Position numbers and translations under genes: made by a program. This document shows, one piece after another, positions 27,171 through 35,700 of a stretch of DNA of 64,000 nucleotides (the first letter of the stretch is position 1; each line of letters begins with the position of its first letter). Origin of the DNA: Streptomyces sp. NBC_00433 (GTDB lineage: Bacteria > Actinomycetota > Actinomycetes > Streptomycetales > Streptomycetaceae); assembly GCA_036015235.1 (NCBI GenBank), contig CP107926.1:1364001-1428000 (forward strand). The letters are read 5' to 3'. A model generated the notes under the pieces. That model did not search any database and had not been told where the DNA came from. It saw only the letters and a program-made list of their open reading frames with translations.

Positions 27171-27773
27171 TCAGACGGGCTCCCAGCTCGATGGAATCCG
27201 GTTCGGGTCTCGGGTGTCCCGCCACGACAGCCAGCCGTCGGCGACCCCGGGCAGCCGGATGCCCCAGGCCTGCCCTCCGTGGAGCTGGTCGGCCACGCTC
27301 TCGATCCACTCGGCGAACGTGTCGCCCGATTCCTCCGGCTCGGTGAACTCGCCAGCATGGACATTCCACCCCAGCTGACCGGTCGGAACGTCGATGAAGT
27401 TCCACAGGGCGGGCTCATCCGTCGCCGTCGCGCACGCGGGAACCCACGGACGCGGACCCATCTCCCCGACTTCGAGGATGGGCGACAGCGCGATGAAATG
27501 ACACCGGACCGCATCCATCGGCGGGAACACGTCATAGCCCCTGAGGATCTGCGGGCGTTCAGGACCGCTGCCGCTGCCTCCGGCCCGGAGAGACCACAAC
27601 GCCACCAACTCCTGGGGCAGTTCTCCCAGGGCGGCCTCCGCCGCCGCGATCTCGGACGGCTCGGCGGGACCGGGCAGCATCGCGTACGACCGCGGCGCAC
27701 GTACCCGCAGCCACTCCTCGATGCGCGTCCAGGCGGCTGTCGTCCGTTCCGCACGAGACGGGTCGTGGTCCAT
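27171..27773 (-). CDS. SMI1/KNR4 family protein
   Basis: 200 aa. It has the SMI1/KNR4 (SUKH) layout: an N-terminal helix AAWTRIEEWLRVRAP, then PAEPSEIAAAEAALGELPQE with LVALWSLRAGGSGSG, the typical start of the fold where a loop precedes the hydrophobic core. It continues with ILRGYDVFPPMDAV, the mid-strand WVPACATATDEPALWNFIDV and FAEWIESVADQLHGG at the end, where Trp-Ile-x-x-Val in the last helix is characteristic. SUKH proteins often act as immunity proteins to polymorphic toxins or as general protein-binding modules. No toxin gene lies beside it here, so an orphan immunity or housekeeping role cannot be told apart. Confidence 0.85.
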   Translation of the reverse strand: MDHDPSRAERTTAAWTRIEEWLRVRAPRSYAMLPGPAEPSEIAAAEAALGELPQELVALWSLRAGGSGSGPERPQILRGYDVFPPMDAVRCHFIALSPILEVGEMGPRPWVPACATATDEPALWNFIDVPTGQLGWNVHAGEFTEPEESGDTFAEWIESVADQLHGGQAWGIRLPGVADGWLSWRDTRDPNRIPSSWEPV

Positions 27774-28098
27774 GGCCGGATGCTACAAGGGCCACGGGCG
27801 GACGGGCGTGCTGTGCCCAGACCGTGACAGCCCGGACCCTACGCAGCTCCTCAACTCGCCGGCTGAAGCGCTCAGGCACACGAAGAAGAAGACGACTCCG
27901 GCTTCCGCAACGTCGGCGTGGAGATCGCGTCTGCACGCGGGAAGTCGCCGGCGGCACCGTGCTGCAGCACTGGCCGACCATTGCGCATCGCTCATGCGTG
28001 CGGACCCTTTCCCGGGGCAGGCGCCTCAAGCCGGAGCGACCGCTCCAGCAGGTCCGCCGGGCACCGTCCGCGGACTCCACCCAGAGAAGAGGATCCGC

Positions 28099-28173
28099 AT
28101 GTACATCGGCCTGGGAACTGTCATTCTGATCATCGTCGTGGTCGCCATCGTCATGATCCTGCGCCGCGGGTGA
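28099..28173 (+). CDS. 24-residue single-span membrane microprotein
   Basis: The ORF has an ATG preceded by AGAAGAGGAT at 4 bases. It encodes one hydrophobic helix (GLGTVILIIVVVAIVMIL) with a short Met-Tyr N-end and an RRG basic end, which places the C-terminus in the cytoplasm. Very small hydrophobic proteins of this type are repeatedly seen in Streptomyces genomes, without known function. It lies upstream of the trypsin-NACHT locus in the same direction but is separated by 366 bp, so co-transcription is uncertain. The rest of 27774-28098 shows no gene. Confidence 0.55.
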   Translation: MYIGLGTVILIIVVVAIVMILRRG

Positions 28174-28277
28174 CCTCCACGCCCACACCGGTCCACGCCA
28201 GCCGGCTGTTCCACGCGCAGGCCGCCGGGACCACCGAGCAGCAACTGCAGCGCATCGACGCCATCTGCAGCAGCCGG

Positions 28278-28404
28278 CTACGCCGCGGCGTAGCCGAGCC
28301 GCAGCAGGTAGACCAGCGCCTCGGTGCGGCGGACCAGGCCGACGCAGCGGCGGATCCCACCGACCGCGTGCCGGTCGTAGCGGGTGAAGTCCTCCGCGAC
28401 GCAG
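28278..28404 (-). pseudogene. Unidentified C-terminal remnant
   Basis: The minus-strand frame ends with protein-like sequence: LCVAEDFTRYDRHAVGGIRR, then CVGLVRRTEALVYLLRLGYA and stop. Upstream of it the frame is Arg-rich and not protein-like. It could be the tail of a lost gene. No family is recognised. Confidence 0.2.
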
Positions 28405-28526
28405 AGCCGGCGTCGTCGCAGCAGGACCAGCTGCCTCCGACGGGCTCGCCGCACAGGCCGGGCGCGGGGCGGGGCCGGGCCGACGCGGTCTCGGCCGTTC
28501 GCCACACGGTGCCGCCACCGCGGTCG

Positions 28527-28532
28527 TAGCAT
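28527..28532 (+). promoter_or_regulatory. -10 element of a probably leaderless transcript
   Basis: TAGCAT ends 7 bases before the GTG at 28540. No ribosome-binding sequence precedes that GTG. Transcription from this -10 would start at or next to the start codon, the leaderless arrangement common in Streptomyces. Confidence 0.45.
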
Positions 28533-28539
28533 CAGGCAG

Positions 28540-31500
28540 GTGACGACTGTAGACCGCATCGCGGCGGTCATAGGGGCACGACAGGGAACGGGCTACCTCC
28601 TGACCCCACGGCTCGTGCTCACGGCCGGCCACCTGCTCCGCGAGCGTTCGGACGCGGTCGTCGTCGTGCCCGGCGGTCTGGGCGAGGTCACGTGTCACGC
28701 CGTCTGGGCAGGCGAGAGGGAACACAGCGACGCGGTACTCCTCCTGGCGGACACGCCCCTCGTGGCGAACGAGAGCGCTGACGGCTTCGACCCCCGCCTG
28801 GGCAGAATCGACGGCCTTGCCCCCGTCGTCGACTGCTACGCCATCGGATTTCCCCGCGTGCAGCGCTACGACGGGGAGCACCTGGACAGCGAGCAGTTCG
28901 TCGGCACGATCAAGCCGGGGTCGCAGTCGATTCGCGGCAACTACGTGATCGACAGCGTGCACACCCCGCCGGCCGCGCTGAAGGACGGGGGCTCGCCCTG
29001 GGCGGGGATGTCAGGCGCACCGCTCTTCTCCGGTCAGCACCTGATCGGCATGGTCGTGGTGGACGCCGCCGGGTGGCAGCACAGCAGGCTCACCGCCGTA
29101 CCGATCCACCGTTTGCTCAGCGATTCCGCCTTCTCCAACATCTACCGCCTCCACAACGGCCCCGTCCGCTTCAGCACGCTGCGCCGCGCTCCGGACGGCC
29201 CGGCGGAGTTCGAGCAGCGCTACCGCTCGTACATCGCCGACGTGCACGGGGAACTGAGCATTTTCGGCCTCAACTTCAGCCTCCCGGAGAACGCGCAGTG
29301 GCCACTGGACTCGGCGTACATCAGCCTTGAGCTGGTCCGCCGTGAGGAGGAGTGGGTCGAGCCCGGCCATCGAGACCCTGTCGGCGGTGATCTCGGTTCC
29401 CCGGCCATGGACGAGCGGGCACGCGTCGAAGTCGCGCTCCACGGCCGTCGGCGGGTGCTCCTGCGGGGCCTGGCCGGTTCGGGGAAGACCACGCTGATGC
29501 AGTGGCTGGCCGTCAACGCCGCCCGCGACTCCTTCGACGACCGGCTCACCCACCTCCGTGGCCGGGTCCCCTTCATGCTGCCGATGCGCACTCTCGTCCG
29601 CAGTGCCTCGCTGCCCGCAGTCGGTGACCTGATCACGGCCGCCGGGCACCCGCTGACGCCGCCGGAGGGGTGGGTGGATGCGGTACTGAACGAAGGACGC
29701 GGACTGCTCCTCGTCGACGGGGTGGACGAGATGCCCCAGGAGGACCGCGCCCGCACGCGGGACTGGCTGGTCAAACTGATCACCGCCTATCCCGACAACG
29801 TCGTCGTGGTCACCACCCGGCCCACCGCGGTGGACGAGGGCTGGCTCGACCGCAAGGGCTTCACCGAATTCCAGCTGCTGCCGATGAACGAGCGGGACGT
29901 CGCCGAGTTCGTGCGGCGCTGGTACAAGGCGGCCGGCTCGATGTCGGTCAGCTCGGCCAAGCGGGGGCAACTCGAAGCCCTCCGGGACCAGTTGCTCGAC
30001 AGCCTCCCGCGCAAACGCGATCTCGCACGTCTCGCCACCAATCCCCTCATGTGCGCGATGATCTGCGCCCTTCACCGCGACCGACGCGGTTTCCTGCCCG
30101 ACAGCCGGATGAAGCTGTACGGTGACGCCCTCACCATGCTCCTGGTCCGCCGCGACCAGGAACGCGCTGTAGCCGCCCCCGAAGGACTGGTGGTGTCCGA
30201 GGAGGCCCAGCACAAGCTGCTCCAGGAGATCGCCTACTGGATGATCCGCAACGGTCTGGCCGAGGCCGAGCACCAGCAGGTGATCGACCTGATCGGCAGA
30301 CTGCTGCCGGCCATGCCTCAGGTCGGGACACCCGACCGCGCTCCGGACGTCTTCAGGTTCCTGTTGCACCGCAGCGGTCTGCTGCGGGCACCGGCTCCGC
30401 AGACCGTGGCCTTCGTGCACCGCACCTTCCTGGACTACCTGGGCGCCCGCGCCGCGGTCGACGCCCAGGACATCAACCTCGTCGCCACCCACGCGCACGA
30501 ACCGCAGTGGGAGGACACCGTGCGGATGGCTGTGGGCCACGCCCGTGACAGTGAGGCCGCCACGCTGCTGAAGAAGCTGGTGGAGTTGGGGGACCGCGCT
30601 GCCGGGAACTCCCGTCACCTCCACGTCCGCTTCCATCTGCTCGCCGCGGCCAGCCTGGAGCACGCCACGAGCCTCGACCCGGAGGTCAGGGCCATGGTCA
30701 AGCAGCGCGCGGCAGCCCTGGTCCCGCCCAAGGACACGTGGGAAGCGGGGCAGCTGGCCGAAGTCGGCCCCATCGTCCTTGAATTGCTTCCGGGACCGGC
30801 CGGTCTGACCGACGAGGAGGCGCTCGCCGTCGTGACGGTGGCGGACACGATCCGCGGGGACCATGCGCTGCGCCTGCTGTACGACTACCGCGACCACCCG
30901 TCGCTGACCGTACGCGACGCGCTTGCGCGCAGTTGGCCGTCATTCGACGCGGCCGCCTACGCCGAGAACGTCCTCGCGCCGATGAGGACCGACGACGTAT
31001 GGATCACGGTCACCACCGCCGAACAGCTCGGCGCGCTGCCTTTCGTCAACGACGCGCACAACGTGGCCTTTCGCGGTGCCCTGAGTGCCGACGGGATCGC
31101 CTCCGCCGCCCGTGCTGTCGCCGCGCGGAACGTGGTCATCGCGAACAATCCCCGGCTGCGGAATCTCACCGCCCTCTCCGAAGAGAAGCCGGCGCTGACC
31201 ACCCTCGTGCTCGACTCCTGCAACCGCCTTGCCGACTACTCCGCCCTCGCGGAACTGGCGCTGGAATCACTCGAACTGAGGCAGATGGCGGCATCCGCCA
31301 CGCTGTCGGCACTGCGTTCCGTGACGACGCTCCGCCGGGCCGCGCTGGACCTTCACGGAGACCACGGCACCCTGCGAACCCTGCCGCTGCCGTCCGCACT
31401 CGTCCATCTCTCCCTCAGCGGGAGCTGCGCCCTCGTCGACTCGCTTGCGGGCGTCGAGCAATGCCGCGGCCTTGCGAGCCTGAAGATCGACACCGATCCC

Positions 31501-31866
31501 TTCGTGAATCCGGAGGAACTGCGCCGGCTTGCGTCGCTGCCCGAACTGGGCGAGCTCACCTGCCGCCTGCACTCCTTCGCCCTGCTGGCCAACAGCGAAC
31601 TGCCGATTCTCAGCACCGTCACGAAACTCACCCTGCACGCGTCGGTGGACACCGACAGCACGGCGGCCGATCTGCGGCGGATCTTCCCTCGGCTCGGAGA
31701 ACTGTGCCTGGAGCTGACATCCCGTCATCCCGTGTCGCTGGACGTGAACGCGCTGGACGCGATTCCCGCAAAGAGGGTGAGCGTGTCCGGAGGATCCATC
31801 CAGTTCACCGGAGCGGAATCCCTGCCCGCGCCCCCCGTTGCCCCTTCGGAAGAATCGGACGTATGA
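28540..31866 (+). CDS. Trypsin-like protease / NACHT NTPase / leucine-rich-repeat protein
   Basis: 1108 aa from a GTG with no clear ribosome site. Residues 1-200: trypsin-like protease with His31 (LVLTAGHLL), Asp64 (EHSDAVLLL) and Ser158 (WAGMSGAPLFS). A linker precedes the NACHT-type STAND NTPase: Walker A LLRGLAGSGKTTLMQW (Lys316) and Walker B GLLLVDGVDEMPQEDR (Asp393, Asp396-Glu397), then VVVTTRP (sensor-like) and the helical NACHT C-part with LARLATNPLMCAMICALHRD. The C-terminus, about residues 860-1090, has leucine-rich repeats (LTTLVLDSCNRLADYSALAE, LESLELRQMA, LVHLSLSGSCALVD, LASLKID). In STAND proteins the repeats sense a target, the NTPase assembles, and the attached effector acts; here cleavage of proteins is the likely output. 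The trypco2 gene overlaps its stop (ATGA). Confidence 0.88.
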   Translation: MTTVDRIAAVIGARQGTGYLLTPRLVLTAGHLLRERSDAVVVVPGGLGEVTCHAVWAGEREHSDAVLLLADTPLVANESADGFDPRLGRIDGLAPVVDCYAIGFPRVQRYDGEHLDSEQFVGTIKPGSQSIRGNYVIDSVHTPPAALKDGGSPWAGMSGAPLFSGQHLIGMVVVDAAGWQHSRLTAVPIHRLLSDSAFSNIYRLHNGPVRFSTLRRAPDGPAEFEQRYRSYIADVHGELSIFGLNFSLPENAQWPLDSAYISLELVRREEEWVEPGHRDPVGGDLGSPAMDERARVEVALHGRRRVLLRGLAGSGKTTLMQWLAVNAARDSFDDRLTHLRGRVPFMLPMRTLVRSASLPAVGDLITAAGHPLTPPEGWVDAVLNEGRGLLLVDGVDEMPQEDRARTRDWLVKLITAYPDNVVVVTTRPTAVDEGWLDRKGFTEFQLLPMNERDVAEFVRRWYKAAGSMSVSSAKRGQLEALRDQLLDSLPRKRDLARLATNPLMCAMICALHRDRRGFLPDSRMKLYGDALTMLLVRRDQERAVAAPEGLVVSEEAQHKLLQEIAYWMIRNGLAEAEHQQVIDLIGRLLPAMPQVGTPDRAPDVFRFLLHRSGLLRAPAPQTVAFVHRTFLDYLGARAAVDAQDINLVATHAHEPQWEDTVRMAVGHARDSEAATLLKKLVELGDRAAGNSRHLHVRFHLLAAASLEHATSLDPEVRAMVKQRAAALVPPKDTWEAGQLAEVGPIVLELLPGPAGLTDEEALAVVTVADTIRGDHALRLLYDYRDHPSLTVRDALARSWPSFDAAAYAENVLAPMRTDDVWITVTTAEQLGALPFVNDAHNVAFRGALSADGIASAARAVAARNVVIANNPRLRNLTALSEEKPALTTLVLDSCNRLADYSALAELALESLELRQMAASATLSALRSVTTLRRAALDLHGDHGTLRTLPLPSALVHLSLSGSCALVDSLAGVEQCRGLASLKIDTDPFVNPEELRRLASLPELGELTCRLHSFALLANSELPILSTVTKLTLHASVDTDSTAADLRRIFPRLGELCLELTSRHPVSLDVNALDAIPAKRVSVSGGSIQFTGAESLPAPPVAPSEESDV

Positions 31867-32198
31867 GCGAACCTCTCCCCCGTATCGACCTGACCCAGGC
31901 AATCCAGGCTGTACGCGACCAGCTCATGGCGGCCGCCGCGCTCGGCGTCAACGAGCCCCTGCGCTTCGAAGTCGGGGAGATAACCATGGAGTTCACCATT
32001 GAGCTGCGGCACGATGACCACCTCAAAGGGGCAGTCAAGGCCTGGGTGCTCGCCGCGGATGCCGACAGCGGTCGCCAGAGGGCACATACACACAAGGTCT
32101 CGTTCACTCTCCAGCCCAAAAACGCCGCTACCGGCGACGGCTGGGAGGTCGGCCACGACAGCAGGGGCGACACGTCCGCTTTCGGCGGGAGCGCTTAG
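31863..32198 (+). CDS. Trypco2-family protein
   Basis: 111 aa, ATG overlapping the stop of the upstream protease-NACHT gene. The sequence follows the trypsin-co-occurring domain 2 pattern: IDLTQAIQAVRDQLMAAAAL, LRFEVGEITMEFTIELR, VKAWVLAADADSG and THKVSFTLQPKN, a small alpha+beta domain. The trypco1 and trypco2 domains were named because they occur next to or within trypsin-like proteins of predicted conflict systems. Their biochemical role is not known; adaptor or activation of the protease is proposed. Direct coupling to one trypsin-NACHT gene and nearness to a second fits this. Identification is from memory of the family, with good fit along the full length. Confidence 0.8.
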   Translation: MSEPLPRIDLTQAIQAVRDQLMAAAALGVNEPLRFEVGEITMEFTIELRHDDHLKGAVKAWVLAADADSGRQRAHTHKVSFTLQPKNAATGDGWEVGHDSRGDTSAFGGSA

Positions 32199-32331
32199 CC
32201 GGCTGCCCCTTGTGGGTTCGCCTCCGTCGAACTCCCGTACCGACGGCAGGCGGGACGAGGCGGCACCGAATTTCGCGAATACGAGCCCTGATCCCCCGGC
32301 GCTGGGTAGCTTGTCGGGCAGGGGGTGTGCG

Positions 32332-32706
32332 ATGGATCCGCACGGCGGCATGGGTGAGGTCGGCGGCGTTCAGGGCGAGGCGGGCGGTCAACGCCTCGTG
32401 GCCGCGGCCGTGGGCGACTGCAAGCTGTACGTCGCCGTGCAGGACTTGGACACGCCGGCCGGGCCGGGCGGGGAGCTGGAGATCGGGGCGCGGCTGCCGG
32501 GCATGGACGGGGCCCTGGACGGGCTGGCGCAGTTCGCCCAGCATCTCGTCACGCGTTTCGCCCAGACCGACGTGCAGAAGGTGACCGTGCAGTTCGGCTG
32601 CGACATCGTCCTGGAGTCCGGGACGTTTCTCGCGGTGATCGGCAAGGCATCGTCCACCTCCTCGCTCACCGTGGGGCTCGAGTGGGTCCGGCCGACCACG
32701 GACTGA
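32332..32706 (+). CDS. Trypco1-family (CU044_2847-like) protein
   Basis: 124 aa from ATG at 32332 with AGGGGG 6 bases upstream. Typical trypco1 elements are seen: a beta strand KLYVAVQDLD, GALDGLAQFAQHLVTRFAQ, VQKVTVQFGCDIVLESGTFL, then AVIGKASSTSSLTVGLEWVR. The family is known as trypsin-co-occurring domain 1 and is found beside trypsin-like/STAND genes. The last 25 bases overlap the start of the next trypsin-NACHT gene in another frame, a strong sign of coupled translation. The gap to trypco2 is only 133 bp. Molecular role is unknown; a regulator of the protease domain is the likely guess. Confidence 0.8.
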   Translation: MDPHGGMGEVGGVQGEAGGQRLVAAAVGDCKLYVAVQDLDTPAGPGGELEIGARLPGMDGALDGLAQFAQHLVTRFAQTDVQKVTVQFGCDIVLESGTFLAVIGKASSTSSLTVGLEWVRPTTD

Positions 32707-35700
32707 TCGGGAGGGCGCTGACCGAGCTGCTGCGCGCCTCGACGGTCGCGTTGGAGGTGCACACGCGCGCCGAGACCGTGCTGGGAACCGGGTTTTTCGT
32801 GGCCCCGGGCATCGTCGCAACCTGCGCGCACGTTCTGGCGAAGCAGCGGGACCGGCTGCCGGAGATTGTCGCGGGCCGCATCGTGGCATCGGAAGCCGGC
32901 GCCGCCGACCGCGAGTTGGTGCTGGAGCCGGTCGCCGAGTGGTTCACGGCCGACGGCGACACCGGGCCGGACCTGGCGTTTCTGCGTGTGCCGACAGCGC
33001 TGGACGTTGCGTCGGTCCCGCTCTCGGACGTGGTCGAGGTCGGCGACGCCCTATGGACGTTCGGCCACCCCGCCGCGGCCCGAGGCGGGCAGTCCGCGCT
33101 GTTCACCGCGCTCGGTCCGACCCGGATCCGCGGGCAGGCGGGCGACTGGGACCCGGAGCGGGTCCAGGGCACGCCGGTGGGCGGGGGCTACAGCGGCAGC
33201 CCGGTGCTGAACAGCCGGACCGGCGCTGTCGCCGGGCTGCTGTACTCGTCAGATCTGGGCGGCAGCGCCCACGTGGTCCCGGCGGCGGACATCCTGACGG
33301 CGCTGCGGGTGACCGTCGGGGCGGTGCCGGATCCGCCGGCCCCGGCTCGGTGGCTCGCCCTGCTCGACGACGAGCAGATCCGGGCCGGCGGCTGGCGCTA
33401 CCCCGGGCCGCGGCTGCGGGACTACCTGCAGGTCGCCGCGCTGGCGGCGGCCGATCACCCGTTCCGCAGCCTGCTGCCACATGTCGGGGCGCCGTCCTTG
33501 ACGGCGGTCTACCAAAGCCAGAGCGTGCGGACCGTCGGGCCGGGTGGGGACGACGGCGGGTCCGCTCGTCAGGACACGGACCTGGAGCCCTGGGGGACGA
33601 TCCTGGACGACTACGCCGACTGCGTCGTGGTGGCCGGACCGGGCGCCGGCAAGTCCAGCCTGCTGCGCCACACGGTGCTCGACCTGGCCCGGCGCTGGCA
33701 GGACATCGCACGAGCCGATCCGCCCGACCCGTCCGATCCTTCGCGGTCCGAGCGGAGCCAGGACGAGGGCGAGACCATGCGTGCCGCGGACGGCGGCGTG
33801 CCGCGCTTCGTCCCGGTCCGGGTGTCCGCCGCGGACCTGGCCGAGGCCGACTCACTGTCGACCGGGATCGCGGCGAGCGTGAACGCCGAACACCGGGGTT
33901 ACGGGCAGATCGAGCCGCAGCCGGCGGCGCTGTTCGCCACCGAGCCGGTGCCCGGCGCGCGCTGGCTGGTCCTGGTCGACGGCCTCGATGAGGTCTTCGA
34001 TCCGCTGGCCCGGAAGCAGGTCGTGCGCGGCATCCGCGCTGCTGCGGCCCGGGGCGAGCGGGCCACGCCGTACCGCTTCGTGCTCGCCACTCGCCCGCTG
34101 CCCGGCGGGGAGCTGAGCGGCGGCGTCCCGGCCCTGGACACCCGGTATGTCGAACTGCTGCCGTTCGGGCGATCCGACCTGCTGGCCTTCGCCGAGGCCT
34201 GGTTCCGGGCCCTGGGCCGCCCCAAGGACCCGCAACTGGAGGCCCTCGACTTCGACGAGGCCGTCGCGAAGTCCCCGCTGGCGAGCCTGGCGCACACGCC
34301 GCTGATCGCCACCATCCTGTGCCAGCTGTTCAGCGTCCGACCCGACATACCGCTGCCCGGCAGCCTGTCCGAGACCTACGCCGGCTTCACCGGTCTGCTG
34401 CGCGACCGCTGGATGCGCGAACGGCTTCCCGGCGAGAAGAACGCCGACGAGGTGGCGGCCGCGGCGCTGTCCCGGGACGGCGGATCCGCCGCCGTCGCCG
34501 TCGGCGCGCAGGTCCTCGACACCACCGACGAGCTGCTGGCGCGGCTGGCCGTCGTACGGCTGGAGGGCCGGACCACGCCGGCTGTGGAGCTGTTCGCCCA
34601 GTGGACGCAGCAACCGGCACGGGTGTCGGCCGAGGCGTGGACGGAGTTCCTGCACGACGTCCTGCGACGCAGTGGTGTCATGGTGCAGAGGGCGGGCGAC
34701 TTCACCTTCCTGCATTACACGATCACCGAGTACCTGGCGGCCACGTACACGGCCGCCGACCGGCAGCGCAGCGACGCCGCCTTCGCCACGGTGCTGGGCC
34801 GCTGGGAGCGACGATGGCCGTACTCCGGGTTCTGGTCGCGGAGACGCGTCCAGCGCGTCGTCGGCGCCTGCATTCCGGAGCGGGCGCGGTTCTGGCTGCC
34901 GTCGTCCTGGCACGGACCGGTGTACCCGGATGCCTCGTACTACGGCTTCCTCATCACCGCTTGGCGCGACCGGCCGGACCTGACCCCGACCCTGCTGCAC
35001 ATCATCGCCCGCACGCGGACCGACGGCACGCGGTTCACCGTGGCGCTGCTCAAGCAGGACGCCGCCCTCGACCCCGCTGTGGTCGACGCCACCGGTAAGG
35101 CGCTCGCCCGCGAAGCCCTGAAACCCAGCCCTGTGGAAGGGCCGAGGTATTACGCTTTAAGCGGCAGGAACGAGATCGACGGCCACCACAGGTACCGGTG
35201 CGCGGTGTCGTTGTGGCAGATAGGCGACCCGCGGACCATCGAGGTCTTCGCCGCCCTCGCCGCGGATCCCACCCTTCACAGCCGGTTCCGGCGACACGCG
35301 GCCGAACAGCTGGCGGACTTCGGAGACGAACGTGGCAGGGACCTGCTGGCCGCGCTCGCGACCGCCAAGCCGACCACCGACCGCCTGACCTGGCGGGACG
35401 TGCAGCTCAGGTGGCAGGCCGCAGCGACAGCGGCCGGGCATGGGGACCAGCGAGGCGCCGACGAACTGGCCGCCCTGTCCGCCGACAACACCATGCGGAC
35501 GCTGCGCTGGGCTTCGGCCGCGATCCTGCTGGGGGTCGGGGATCCCCGAGCCGGCGACCTGCTGTTCGACCTGACCGGCGACGAGTCCGTCTCCGCGGGT
35601 GAACGGATGCACGTGGCGGCGTTCCTGGCGGCTCACGGCGACGCGCGGGGTGCCGACCGGTTCGCCGCGCTCGCCGTCGACGGCAGGCTGTCGAACGACG

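Noticed and set aside
28174..28539. Possible second small gene between the microprotein and the protease-NACHT gene
   Set aside because: Only a C-terminal-like fragment on the opposite strand reads as protein; no plus-strand gene with a start could be supported.
29011..30897. Minus-strand open frame of 628 codons opposite the trypsin-NACHT-LRR gene
   Set aside because: Antisense shadow without recognisable domain; the plus strand carries Walker and protease motifs.
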